Source of the DNA: Dactylorhiza incarnata | Taxonomy: Eukaryota; Streptophyta; Magnoliopsida; Asparagales; Orchidaceae | DNA length: 64,000 nucleotides | Direction of reading: 5' to 3' | NCBI GenBank assembly: GCA_033032865.1 | Contig: JAWHQI010000065.1 | Span: 1,674,001 to 1,738,000, forward strand | Shown here: one piece after another, positions 1 to 9,424 of the stretch | How positions within the stretch are numbered: the first letter of the stretch is position 1 | Layout: every line of letters begins with the position of its first letter | Program-made: the position numbers and the translations under genes | Notes under the pieces: model-generated | Database searches by the model: none | What the model was told of the DNA's origin: nothing | Seen by the model: only the letters and a program-made list of their open reading frames with translations

Positions 1-560
1 AGTGGCCGGAGGTGGAGATGACGGTGGCGGGATACAACCGAGCCTTGACCGCGGCTGCCTAAGCGGGGCGTGCTAGAGAGAGAGCTTTCAAAATTTCATT
101 CATTAAGGAAATAGACTATTTCATTGCTTGGTCCTACAAGACCCCTAGTGTCCTTTAAATAGGACTTACAACAGACTTTAATGGAAATAAATGACAGATT
201 TAGACATGCGACTAAACAGGACATTACATAAAGACACGACATAAATAACGACATCATATAAGGACGCGACTATAAGACAATAAAAGCACATCAAGACGGA
301 ATAAAAGCAGCCCCATAATAGTGGGTGTGACGCCCATAACATTGTGATAGCTAGTTAAAAGTAGGTTTGATAATAGATTTGAAATCCGCAAGTATTCGTC
401 GCGCTTAGATAGCCGTAATATCGGATTTGTGTGTATCTTCACCCGTGCTCCTTGAGATCTTCATTCGGTACTCGCTTACCATTTTATTACTTTGACCGGT
501 GCACTGTCGACGCTATTCCGATGGGAATTGCGGCCGCACATGATAGCGGTCAACTACCTA
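1..560 (-). repeat. LTR fragment, minus orientation, cut by window start
   Basis: No gene is visible. The stretch resembles the lone LTR at 32274-32752 block by block: a purine-rich gcggggcgtgct...gagagag block, then a TATA-like CTATTTAAA read on the minus strand (here as cctttaaatagg near 156), then a shared gcccataaca...gatagc block near 332-355. I infer an LTR piece of the same Gypsy family, read on the minus strand. Its outer end lies outside the window. Confidence 0.5.
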
Positions 561-579
561 ATAAAGACTTTTATGAATA

Positions 580-775
580 AAAAAAGGGCAACCCAGTGCA
601 CAAAGCAACCCCGCGCAGCAAGGGCCCGGGGAAAGATCCCACCACAAGGGTGAAATGTAGGCAAACCTTACCCTGCATTTTTGCAAGAGGCTGCTTCCAG
701 GACTCTAACCTGAGACCTCAAGGTCACACAGCAACACCTTAACCGGTGCGCCAAGGCTCCCCTTCAAAGAATTTC
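580..775 (-). mobile_element. Au-type SINE
   Basis: On the minus strand the sequence starts with the Au SINE hallmark GGGAGCCTTGGCGCA, followed by a tRNA-like B-box region (GGTTAGAGTCC), and it ends in a run of T, as Au SINEs do. It is flanked by a perfect 19-bp direct repeat (561-579 and 776-794) that begins ataaagactt, the duplication expected from LINE-assisted retroposition. It was transcribed by RNA polymerase III from its internal promoter and encodes no protein. It lies in the intron downstream of the last visible ceramidase exon, in the same orientation as that gene. Confidence 0.9.
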
Positions 776-794
776 ATAAAGACTTTTATGAATA

Positions 795-1281
795 CACCCA
801 CAATTAATGATTCATATTGACATGATATATTCCCAAAATAGTCTGCTTGCTTTCCTTCTTGATTGCTGAGAGCATTCTCTGTCATTATATATGGTCTCAT
901 GCAAGACCAAGCATTTGTAGGATGGTGGGGCACGGGGTATGTCGCCCCCTAAAATTCAGCTTACAAAAAATTGACGGCAGTAAGTACTATAGCAGGTACC
1001 AAGTTCCCCCAACTACACTACCCAAACTTAACCTCCGACCTCCATGCCTGCAGAAGAGAATAAATCGCAACTAGAAACTCAAGTAATCTTGATCCAACCC
1101 CAATAAACAATCTAACTCTCTCCCTCAGTCAAATAATCCCTCTTCAACAAACCTTCCATCACATAGATACAAATTAATCAAGCACCATGTAACATGCATG
1201 CAAGTCACAATATCTAACTTGTAGACCACATGCAACCATAGCCATACATATGGAACAGGAAAAAAGTTAAAACATGCTTAC
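795..1281 (-). other. Ceramidase intron sequence downstream of exon 1282-1407
   Basis: No coding signal is seen. The minus-strand donor GTAAGC begins at 1281. The next downstream exon of the gene (after the residues EPYDWA) is not found between 1281 and position 1. This intron therefore continues past the window edge and already contains the SINE and an LTR fragment. Confidence 0.6.
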
Positions 1282-1407
1282 CGCCCAATCATATGGTTCC
1301 TTCATATCACCAGTATCTAGTAAAATTGGCTTTGGATGCTGACAATCAACTTGCACTTTACTGGGCTTTTTTAGCAAGTTTCTCACCAGCTTCCAGAATG
1401 CATTTCC
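1282..1407 (-). CDS. NCER: Neutral ceramidase, visible exon 4
   Basis: This is a 126-nt exon (42 codons, phase 0 at both ends) between acceptor TATCAG and donor GTAAGC. It encodes GNAFWKLVRNLL, then a Cys-containing stretch and LLDTGDMKEPYDWA, which matches plant neutral ceramidases just downstream of the DGPGAFDF block. Neutral ceramidase (EC 3.5.1.23) hydrolyses ceramide to a sphingoid base and a fatty acid, typically in the secretory pathway or at the cell surface. The exon has no internal stop. It is separated from the preceding exon by an ordinary 84-bp intron (1408-1491). Later exons, with the rest of the catalytic domain and the C-terminal domain, lie outside the window or are lost. 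Confidence 0.88.
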
Positions 1408-1491
1408 CTGATACAAAAGTACTTTGTATCATAATTAAGGCCTGCTAAGCAGTTACTATTTACTAATTACTATGAATGCAAACCAACCGAC

Positions 1492-1759
1492 CCTGTCATC
1501 CCCTTGGCTAAAATCAAAAGCTCCGGGACCATCAGTGGTTCCAGCTGCAAAGGAAAAACCCATCGAAGCAGGGCATGTTCGGACCACTTCCGGACCATCA
1601 GTAGAAGGAATTGTGACCTCAAGATTTGAGAGATCTAAGAACGTCTGTCGGTAGTCAACTTTTCCCATGATTTTTTCTGATGCTTCAGTGAATAGATCCA
1701 CAGCCTTCTTATATTGTTTATCCCCAATGATGCGTGTACTCTCAAACTCATCGGGATAT
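1492..1759 (-). CDS. NCER: Neutral ceramidase, visible exon 3
   Basis: This is a 268-nt exon that starts after acceptor TTTATCAG at 1760. Its first base completes a Gly codon whose first two bases lie 24.3 kb away at 26080-26079. It encodes YPDEFESTRIIGDKQYKKAV, a helical segment, then the family block VVRTCPASMGFSFAAGTTDG followed by PGAFDFSQGDD. These blocks are characteristic of neutral/alkaline non-lysosomal ceramidases. The frame is open throughout and the exon ends in phase 0 before a GTCGGT donor. That donor lacks the usual GTAAGT extension but keeps GT. I am confident of the family from the near-invariant TTDGPGAFDF block. Confidence 0.93.
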
Positions 1760-1814
1760 CTGATAAATCAAATGCTCAATGTTAATAATGCATTTAAAAG
1801 GTTGGGAAACATTA

Positions 1815-3158
1815 TGATAGGGATCACGATACACAAGGGCTTACACCACGATTGGAGGCATCCAACTTGTGCGGAGCAACAATCTGTAATTCAGTTTTTT
1901 TTGTAATTTTCTGATTTTTATTGTATTCTGTCTTGAAGGTCATCATGATCGGAGAATCATGACAGTCCATGAGGACTCCCCAGTCTATAAATAGGGATAG
2001 AAGACTCATTTAGAATGTTGAAAGTTGAGTGGAAAATCATCCCCTTTTGATCACCCGATGCCAAAGTCGGAAATCAAAGTGCGAAGCTTGGAAGTTAACC
2101 CTCCCTTCCCCTCTCCATCTAGCCGACCACCCTCCAGTCTTTCTACCACCACTAACCGGACACCATTTTCTCCCATAACTTCCATAACTCCCTCACCCCA
2201 TTACATCATAACTCCCAAGTAACCACCCACTACCCCTTTGTTGGCCATTTATCCCACCCACACCTCCCTCTCCGCGCCCCCACTATTTTAGGAACCACTA
2301 ACCCCACCCACACCCCTTTTTCTTATACCCCCACGTCTCCCCTCCCCCAACAACCCGGTTTCCTCCTCAAACATCCAACCCTCCCCCCTCCCAGTCATTT
2401 GCTGCAAGCCCACAGCAAACTCATCCCTGTCCAGCACCCCCACCACAATTCATGTCCCTGGACTCAGGAATTACCCCACATTCCCTCCCTCCCAGCAATT
2501 TTCTGACGAACACCACCTTTCCAGCCATCCTTGCAGCAGTCTTCCGTTCCCCAGGGCCGCCTCCAACGTCGGCAACCCTTCCACATCCCCCCTGCCCCTC
2601 TACAACCCTCCCAACCACCCCTGCAGTGGCATGACGCCTCTCTAGGGTTGCATCCACCTCTGGCAGCCATTTCACAGTTCCCCTAAACCACCAACATCTC
2701 TCCCCCATCCCCCCCCCCCCACCTCGACTTACTCCTCAGCCCTGGTAAGCCGCTGTCCAGCAATCTTCAACTGAATCGTTGCCTCTTTCCAGGTAGTCGG
2801 CAACCCATCAGATACTCACCGAGCCTTCAACCCCGTAACATTGTAAGTTTATTGATTGGTTGTCTTTTTTCAGTGTCGAATTGTGTGTTGATTCTATATT
2901 TGCGTAATATAAGTTTGTAATCTTTGTGCAAATATTATCATGCGGTTTGTCGTTTTTGTTCGTTCAAGTATTGATTTTCTAGCACTCTTGCACGTGTAAT
3001 ACATTACTTGTTTCCTAAATAGACGCTCTACTTGTCTAAGATTATTATGTCATATTGTTTCTAATTTTAGTTGTTGCAAGCATTGTCGCCGGATTCGTGT
3101 CATTGATTCAAGCATTCATAGAATCGACATACACTTTTGTCACATCCGTCCTGCGTCA
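1815..3158 (+). repeat. 5' LTR of element O
   Basis: The LTR is 1344 bp and runs TGATAG...GCGTCA. A TATA box (TATAAATAG, 1986-1994) marks the likely Pol II start. The following 0.8 kb is rich in C and T and holds Pro/Ser-rich open frames that are compositional accidents. From about 2400 onward it aligns with the two pieces of the 3' LTR (21045-21301 and 25553-26056). Confidence 0.85.
1986..1994 (+). promoter_or_regulatory. TATA box in the 5' LTR of O
   Basis: TATAAATAG within agtctataaataggg. The 3' LTR lacks this region, so only the 5' LTR keeps a recognisable core promoter. On the plus strand it would drive transcription antisense to the ceramidase gene. Confidence 0.6.
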
Positions 3159-3162
3159 TTTT

Positions 3163-3173
3163 TGGTATCAAAG
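3163..3173 (+). promoter_or_regulatory. Primer-binding site of O
   Basis: TGGTATCAAAG lies 4 bp after the LTR end. It resembles the plant initiator-Met-tRNA primer site TGGTATCAGAG with one change. Confidence 0.75.
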
Positions 3174-4200
3174 TAAGGTTAGGGCTTAACAGGCCTAGAG
3201 TCTATATATCGCCCATGTCATATCATAGTAGTCGTTGCTACTCTAATCCTCTAGTTGAGGAACCAGAGTTTGTCTATGTCCGAACCCATAAAGTTCCTTC
3301 AGGGAGATCATCATATTATTACGATGATTATCCGCATCCCTGCCCCATCACTCATAGAGATCGTGTTGACCCTTCAACACGAATCAATGAAAATAGGAGC
3401 TAATATGATGATCATCATTTTGGGGAGAGTGTCGAGTATAGGTTTTGTAGGGTTGCCCCACCGTTTGATGGTATGTTGAGTCCTGGGGCCTTTAGCTATT
3501 GGCTCGTGGACATGAAATATTATTTTGTTCATTTTGAGTTATTCGGTTAGCATCAAATCAGATTTACGAAGCTTAGGTTGCTGAGTCATGCGAGAAAATA
3601 CTGGGATAGCATTGGGAGGACCCTTGTGCAAGATCGTCTTCGCCCCATCACTAGTTGGGTGGATATGAAGTGGAGATTAAGTCACAGGTATTGTTGACGT
3701 CATATAACAATCGTCTCCACGAAAATTATTTACTCTCCAGCAATGATCCATGTATGTTATTGAATATAAAGATTATTTTGACGAGTTAGTGGTGAGGTGT
3801 GGCATTCATGATGAATCATTCGCAGCCGCTGCTAGATTTCATTCCAGACTTCAATTTGTGATCTACGTAGCATTGATTAGTCATCGGCTAGAGCAGACAT
3901 TTCAAGTCGCCATCAACTACGAGCAATCATTGAGATCCACTAGAGTTTGTCGAGTGGATTCGCACCCAGACCTCCCCAGTATGAGTTCTTCCACCACCCA
4001 GTGCGCTGCAAAGAATCCACATTTGGCTAGTGTAAAGTGAGGAATGTAACAGTGTGATTATCACAAATATTCTTGAGAACATTACATTAGAGCGTCTGGT
4101 ACATATGCCCACGATTTTAAATGTACTCTGAAATTTCCGTTGTCTGCTTGGATCTTCTTTTTGAGTGCAAAACAATATTTTTTTCTAAAAATAGATTGTC
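3174..4200 (+). pseudogene. Degenerate Gypsy gag of element O
   Basis: Multiple frames with many stops. Recognisable pieces are a gag-like block PFDGMLSPGAFSYWLVDMKY (about 3456-3516) followed by residues such as HARKYWDS, and further weak gag-like stretches to about 4200. Gag would form the particle shell around the element RNA. The sequence breaks off where hAT-like terminal DNA begins. Confidence 0.6.
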
Positions 4201-4768
4201 CTTTTGTAAAATATAGGTCGACATATCCGATTTTTTTCGATATATCAGCCGATACGACTTTTGAACATATCATCCGATATTTTATATTATGTTGGTAGTA
4301 TATATTTAAATCATTGGTATATATTTATTATATGCTTAAATCGAGGACCTATTATTTTGTTCTCTTTGATGTATTATTCTTATTATCAATTTTTTAAATT
4401 ATTTTTCATTATTATCTTTCTTGTTTTGTATTTCAAAAATATTTAAACTTTTAAATATTTGTTAGTTGATTATTTTATTTTATTTGAACATATATTTATT
4501 AAGCAGGAAAAAACTTATAATTAATCAAAAATATTTAGCTTTTAAATCTTTTTTATTTGATGTAAAACTAAATGTTATGTAAATATGTATAACAATAAAT
4601 ATATTTTACAAATTATCTATTTTTACTTGTTAATAGTAGTTGTAGTGTGTTACAAATATGTTATTTTGGATACTCTTTGAATTTATTTTGGGATATGCAT
4701 GACTCAGTGTTCATAAATTTGGTATGCTAATTTTTTTTTATTTTATAACATATAATTATACATACTAT
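4201..4768. other. AT-rich stretch with hAT-like subterminal motifs
   Basis: No gene. Near 4216-4280 there are short gacatatccgat / cgatatatcagccgat motifs like those near both ends of the hAT and at 19675-19786. This may be the damaged left end of an older hAT copy into which the main hAT inserted. The rest is plain AT-rich DNA. Confidence 0.4.
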
Positions 4769-5089
4769 CAGTGTTGTAGATGTCGGCCGACATGTCTGAC
4801 ATGTCGGACATGTCAGCCGACATAAAGGTTTTGGACTTAAAATGCCAAGTTTCCGTTTTGAAATTGAGTCATGGCGTTTTGAAAAAAAACTGGTCGATAT
4901 ATCGCCCGTTACCGATATATTACCCAAAATAACGAGCGATATACCGGCCCATTTTTTTAAATAATTTTTATTTTTAATTTTTTATATTACATTATTACTT
5001 ATTAGGGTTTTTAGTTTTTTACTCTGTCTCTCGTCCATCACGCGCTGATAAAGTTACGAGCTCTTGCCCCTTTCTCATTCTCCTGCCCT

Positions 5090-5745
5090 AGCTCTCTCTC
5101 GACTCTCTCGCGCTCGCTGGTTGTTCTCTGGTAGTTGCGTCCTCGCTGGTTGTTCTCTCTGGTGCTCTCGACTCTCTCGTTGGTTCTCTCACTCTCTCGA
5201 CTGGCTTTTTTCTTTGGTAGTTGCGTCCTCGCTGGTTCTTCTCTCTGGTGCTCTCGAGTCAATCGTTGGTGCTCTCACTCTCTCGGTTGGCTCTTTTCTC
5301 TAGTAGTTGCGTCCTCGCTGGTTCTTCTCTCTCGGGCTCTCGACTCTCTCGCTAGTGCTCTTACTCTCTCGGCTGGTGCATTCTTCTGCCTGCCTCTCCC
5401 TCTCAATCTCTCGCTCTACAATCTTCTTCCTTCCTCTCCCTCTCAATCTCTCGCTCTGCATTCTTCTATTTTCCTTGTTACCTTGTTGCCTTGCTGGTGG
5501 TTGTAGCTTGGTGGTCGGGTTTGCTGGTGGTTGTAGCTTGGTGGTCGTGGTTTGCTGGTTGCCTTGCTTCCCTGCTGCCTTGTTGGTGGTTGTAGCATGG
5601 TGGCCGTGGTTTGTTGGTTTCCTTGCTGCCTTGTTGGTGGTTGTAGCATGGTGTCTGTGGTTTGTTGGATGTCTTGCTACCTTGCTTCTTTGATGTATTG
5701 TTGGTGGATGTAGCTTGATGGTCGTGGATTGCTAGTTGCATTGTT
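5090..5745 (+). repeat. Tandem repeats in the hAT 5' leader
   Basis: There are two arrays. From 5090 to about 5390, a CT-rich unit of about 85 bp (tagttgcgtcctcgctggtt...) occurs about three times. From 5485 to 5745, a unit containing ttggtggttgtagc recurs about six times with variable spacing. Long Leu/Ser/Val-rich or Gln/Pro/Asn-rich open frames cross both arrays on both strands. I treat them as compositional, not genes. Confidence 0.75.
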
Positions 5746-6427
5746 GCTTGCTTGGTGACTATGTGGTTGCAATTTTTATGGTTTCCTTGTTGTTTTGTGC
5801 CTTGTTGCTACAATATATCTGCCCATTTTTATGCCTTGTTTAACAATTAGCAATTAATTATTTTATTTGTTTTGTTGGACAACAAATGATTTAAAATATC
5901 TCAATTATTAGTTATCTATCCAACATCATTTTGCAATCGATGATGTATGTCCATAGTGAATGATGAATGAATGTATATCCAACTTCATTTTTTTGGTTGT
6001 CTTGTTGTTTTGTGCCTTTTGATAAATAAAATGTTGGATACTTGGATGTCTTGTTCCTTTTGAGAAATTAGTTGTAAATAGAATGTTGGATACTTGGATG
6101 CCTTGGGTTCTCTACTTTGAATGATAAATTAATTGATAATGATAACTTTGTATACTACTGATGATGCAAAATGTTGCTGGATAAATAAAATATTGCATGA
6201 AAATTTTAAAAGGTGACTGAAGATCTAATGATCTAATGAAGTTAAGGGGGCTTTTCTGATGTTACCTTTTTAACTAATCAAGTAATTTTGGTTATTTCTT
6301 CTCATGATGCAATTACGTAAAATATTTATTTCATTTCATATAACTTATATTTATTTCATTTCATATTCCTTAGAAAGACTTCTTCTGCTAGATCTAGTGA
6401 GGTGCCCGTTTTAATGGTACCAACTGG
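5746..6427 (+). other. hAT 5' non-coding sequence
   Basis: AT-rich DNA with no gene seen. It holds short tracts repeating ttgttggatacttggatg (about 6030-6105). It ends at the target duplication of element N1. Confidence 0.5.
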
Positions 6428-6432
6428 TAGAG

Positions 6433-6710
6433 TGTTACGCCACCGGACGGATCCGAAGGCGACAACGGGGCTGAACCAACTGGTTCAGCCCCCACTTTCT
6501 ATTGACGGCCCTCGGGGGGCTGAACCCACCCGGTTCAGCCCCAATTGGGGCCGGCCGGCCCCCTTGGCCGGCCGGCCTTGGTCCGGGTATAAATATACCC
6601 GGATCCTCTTGTGGAGGGGTATGCAAGAACTATCAGGTAATCCTCAACCCTAATTCCTCTCATATCTCTAGATCTAGCTTTCTCCTCCTCTTCCTAGTAG
6701 ATTCATAACA
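6433..6710 (+). repeat. 5' LTR of N1
   Basis: TGTTACGCC...TTCATAACA. It holds stacked palindromes (paired GGGGCTGAACC / GGTTCAGCCCC arms twice, then GGCCGGCCGGCC blocks) directly upstream of the TATA box at 6586-6592. It differs from the second copy mainly by a 2-bp length change near catatctcta / catagctctcta. Confidence 0.92.
6586..6592 (+). promoter_or_regulatory. TATA box of N1 LTR
   Basis: TATAAAT in gggtataaatataccc, itself within an inverted repeat (gggtata / tataccc). The same layout is seen in the F LTR and, as tatttatataccagg, in solo LTR D. Confidence 0.7.
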
Positions 6711-6712
6711 AT

Positions 6713-6723
6713 TGGTATCAGAG
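6713..6723 (+). promoter_or_regulatory. Primer-binding site of N1
   Basis: TGGTATCAGAG, matching the initiator-Met-tRNA 3' end, two bases after the LTR. Confidence 0.85.
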
Positions 6724-7270
6724 GATTCGTCCTCCAAGTTTTTTTTTCTCCGCATTACGCCGATCCATCGGCGATATCTTCCCGATCCAGCGACGACTCC
6801 AGCGCTTCAGCGACATCGACATCGACGCCTCCAGCGCCGCTCCAGTGCCACCGCTCGACGTCGACGACTCCTCGCTCGACGTCGACATCTCCAGCGCCGA
6901 CATCGACATCGACGACTCGTCCAGCCCTCGACATCGCGTCCATCCCTCGCCGACATCGACATCGACGATTCCAGGCCGACTGCTTCCGTAAGCGTCCAGG
7001 TCGACTGCTCCAGAGGCCACCGCCTCTTCCTGCTGCTCCAGAGGCCGCCGCCTCCTTCTACTCCTGAGGCCGCCGCCTCCTGCGGATCCAGCGCCACCTG
7101 CTGCTTCCTGCGGTCGCATCGGCATCCTGGCCGCCACCGCCTGCTTCTTCCAGAGGCTGCCGCCGCTGCCGGCTGCATCCTGAGGCTGCTGACTGCATCC
7201 AAAGACCGCCGCCTCCAGTTTCTGTTGATTGCACGCACGCCTCCGGGTTTCCTGCCTCCAGTTTTCCACC
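6724..7270 (+). repeat. N1 leader, low-complexity GC-rich
   Basis: An untranslated leader made of imperfect repeats such as catcgacatcgacg and gaggccgccgcctcc. Several long open frames cross it on both strands because of this composition. None resembles a protein. Confidence 0.6.
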
Positions 7271-8284
7271 ATGGTGACTCGTTCCCAAGAAGAATCCCAT
7301 CGGTTGGCCACCCTCAAAGGGACTTGCACCGGGTTGGCCGACAGGGTGGCGGCCGTCGAAGAACAATTGAAGGCTTCAGAAAAACGATTGGCAGAAAAGA
7401 TAGATACGCGCATGGACGAGCTAAAAAGTTTGTTGACTCAGCACATCAAAGGTTCGACTGTTGCGAAAGAGACCAACGCAGTCCAGATTCTCATTCCGTC
7501 TTCAGCATCGGGACACAAAGACTGTGCGGTTCGAGATGGTGCCGATCGGGCCTCCATCCTCAATGGGGGACTTGGAATCGACGCGTCTGCCATGGATTCC
7601 CCTCCATTCCAGGGGCGCCACGAGGACCGAGAGCACATTTTAGATACAATCGAGTTCGAGGTATCTACCCTGACCTTGCCAGGAGACTCCGCACCGCCCA
7701 CTATGACTGTTGCAGGGTGGCTCGGCCAACAACCCGTGACTATTATGATTGACAGCGGGAGTACACATAACTTCCTCAACCTGGCGGTGGCACAGAAGCG
7801 TGGGCAAGAGATCATTAAGGATGTTGCGCCCCAGGTTATGATGGCAGGTGAACGCACGTCGCAGTGCGAATGCGGACTTCCGGACGTGAGGGTCAGTGTG
7901 CAGGGATACACCGACAGGATGGATGTCTACTTCTTGCCCATCCAGGGGTCCGATATGATTCTGGGGACCCAGTGGTTGCGTCAGCTGGGGAGGGTCACTT
8001 TGGATTGGGATGAGTTGACTATGGAGTTTGTTGAGGAAGGGAGGGAGTACTGCCTGAATGGAATCAGAATCTTACCAGTACAGGGGCCTTTCTTCGATGC
8101 CTGGAGATTGCAAGGAGACGAGCATGACGTAGTTGGGAGGGCGCCGAAGGAAGGGACCGAGCCACCAGATTCCCACCTTGAGGACAAGCTGGGTCTTAAA
8201 GGGGTAGGGAATGTTACGCCACCGGACGGATCCGAAGGCGACAACGGGGCTGAACCAACTGGTTCAGCCCCCACTTTCTATTGA
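7271..8284 (+). CDS. N1 gag-like/retropepsin protein ending in the LTR
   Basis: The protein has 337 residues. I chose the ATG at 7271 because it sits in a good plant context (caccATGG) and begins MVTRSQEESHR; an in-frame ATG at 7229 is possible. Residues about 15-60 form a charged coiled-coil-like helix (VAAVEEQLKASEKRLAEKID). A retropepsin follows, with VTIMIDSGSTHNF as the catalytic Asp motif near residue 160 and DMILGTQWLRQLG as its C-terminal block. There is no zinc knuckle, RT or integrase. The last 25 or so residues (GNVTPPDGSEGDNGAEPTGS...) are encoded by the 3' LTR and match the tail of the F pol protein, so N1 looks like an in-frame internal deletion joining protease to the pol tail. 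The ORF is intact. Confidence 0.87.
   Translation: MVTRSQEESHRLATLKGTCTGLADRVAAVEEQLKASEKRLAEKIDTRMDELKSLLTQHIKGSTVAKETNAVQILIPSSASGHKDCAVRDGADRASILNGGLGIDASAMDSPPFQGRHEDREHILDTIEFEVSTLTLPGDSAPPTMTVAGWLGQQPVTIMIDSGSTHNFLNLAVAQKRGQEIIKDVAPQVMMAGERTSQCECGLPDVRVSVQGYTDRMDVYFLPIQGSDMILGTQWLRQLGRVTLDWDELTMEFVEEGREYCLNGIRILPVQGPFFDAWRLQGDEHDVVGRAPKEGTEPPDSHLEDKLGLKGVGNVTPPDGSEGDNGAEPTGSAPTFY
8198..8211 (+). promoter_or_regulatory. Polypurine tract of N1
   Basis: AAAGGGGTAGGGAA immediately precedes the 3' LTR and would prime plus-strand synthesis. It is also coding sequence (KGVGN), so tract and protein tail overlap. Confidence 0.7.
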
Positions 8285-8491
8285 CGGCCCTCGGGGGGCT
8301 GAACCCACCCGGTTCAGCCCCAATTGGGGCCGGCCGGCCCCCTTGGCCGGCCGGCCTTGGTCCGGGTATAAATATACCCGGATCCTCTTGTGGAGGGGTA
8401 TGCAAGAACTATCAGGTAATCCTCAACCCTAATTCCTCTCATAGCTCTCTAGATCTAGCTTTCTCCTCCTCTTCCTAGTAGATTCATAACA
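8212..8491 (+). repeat. 3' LTR of N1
   Basis: The 280-bp copy of 6433-6710, followed by target duplication TAGAG. Its first 73 bp encode the C-terminus and stop codon of the N1 protein. Confidence 0.92.
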
Positions 8492-8496
8492 TAGAG

Positions 8497-9085
8497 ATCC
8501 ATTTTGGCATTTGGTGAGAAGTTGGTTGCAAATGACACTAACCGAATCAAATGCAATTACTATAAGCAGATAGTGAATGGTGGAATTACTCGTTTCAAAC
8601 ATCACTTGGCTGGGTGGAAATGTAATGTTAAGTCATGCCCTCAAGTTCCCGCCGACGTTAAGGCGAAGAAGTCTGAGTCGGCCCTAAATTCAAACTTGGA
8701 GAGCAAGAGAGGAGAGAGTGCAAAGTTACAAGCAAGCTTGAATGAGGTGGTAGTTAGAGGAGTACATGATGATGAAGTAGAGGAGTCTGATATACGTAGG
8801 AGTTTGCATTCGGGCATACGTTCCAAGGGTCCAATGGACCAATTTGTTCATGTTGTTGCAGAGTCAAGCAAGGGAAAAGATTCTCAACATAGTACAATTG
8901 AGAGCAAGTACAAAAAGAAAGTCAGGGATGATATTGCCTTGTATATAGGTAGATGGGCATATAAATATGGGATCCCGTTTAATGCCATATGCAACTCCTC
9001 TTTCCAGCAGATAGCACATGTTATTGGGTTATGCGGACTTGGGATGAACATCCCTACATTTTATGAGTTGAGTATTGGGGCAAAA
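8497..9085 (+). pseudogene. hAT transposase, N-terminal part (BED finger)
   Basis: Open frame from 8504, truncated at both ends by N1 and N2. It begins FGEKLVANDTNRIKCNYYKQ, then GGITRFKHHLAG and CPQVPADV, the BED zinc-finger layout of plant hAT transposases. The second finger Cys of the usual CxxC is Tyr here (CNYY), so metal binding is probably lost. A linker with GPMDQFV and the WAYKYGIPFNAICNSSFQQI block (start of the catalytic region) follow. The transposase would bind the element ends and cut and paste it. The gene resumes at about 17.05 kb after N2. Confidence 0.85.
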
Positions 9086-9424
9086 TTTATCACCCAACTT
9101 TCCATACACAACGATCGGATTGGGGGAGTTCGGTGAAGAGATCGGAGACCGCAATCAACCGGTTACTAACCCGCAAGGGCGTGGCGAACAGAGCACAGAA
9201 AAGAGAGTGTCGCTAGCAGCGGCAGACACCAGACTGGCCCGCAGCGGCGAATACCTCTTGTTGCGGGCTATAATATTCAACAATTCGCTATTACAAGTTA
9301 TTACAAGAGTAGACACTGAAAATAGAAGGCAACCAGGTGACCAAACTTTTGTCCGCGCGGGGGTTGGCCCACGGGTCTCCTCATACTTCTCCATCTTCTT
9401 GACTCGCGATCTCTAGTTCGGGGA

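Larger units (their letters stand above)
6428..8496 (+). mobile_element. N1, small non-autonomous chromovirus-derived LTR element
   Basis: The complete structure is 2059 bp: LTRs of 278 bp (6433-6710) and 280 bp (8212-8491) that are nearly identical, an initiator-Met primer site at 6713, a polypurine tract just before the second LTR, and the 5-bp duplication TAGAG at 6428-6432 and 8492-8496. It encodes one uninterrupted protein (7271-8284) with a protease domain but no RT, RNase H or integrase, so it must borrow these from a related element. Its LTR and the end of its ORF match the family of element F. The close LTR match and open frame suggest it is one of the youngest insertions here. It sits in the hAT transposase gene. 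Confidence 0.93.

Noticed and set aside
580..775. Possible tRNA gene
   Set aside because: Only SINE-type A/B boxes; it has an Au SINE body, a T-rich tail and a target duplication, and no foldable tRNA end.
2025..2708. Pro/Ser-rich and Gly/Arg-rich frames
   Set aside because: They lie in the C-rich LTR of element O; composition alone keeps them open.
5064..5741. Leu/Ser/Val-rich and Gln/Pro/Asn-rich open frames on both strands
   Set aside because: They follow tandem repeats in the hAT leader, overlap each other on opposite strands and have no domain.
6712..7752. 346-codon Arg/Ser-rich plus-strand frame and a 231-codon minus-strand frame
   Set aside because: They arise from the GC-rich N1 leader and shadow the protease frame at 7271-8284, which has the real motif.
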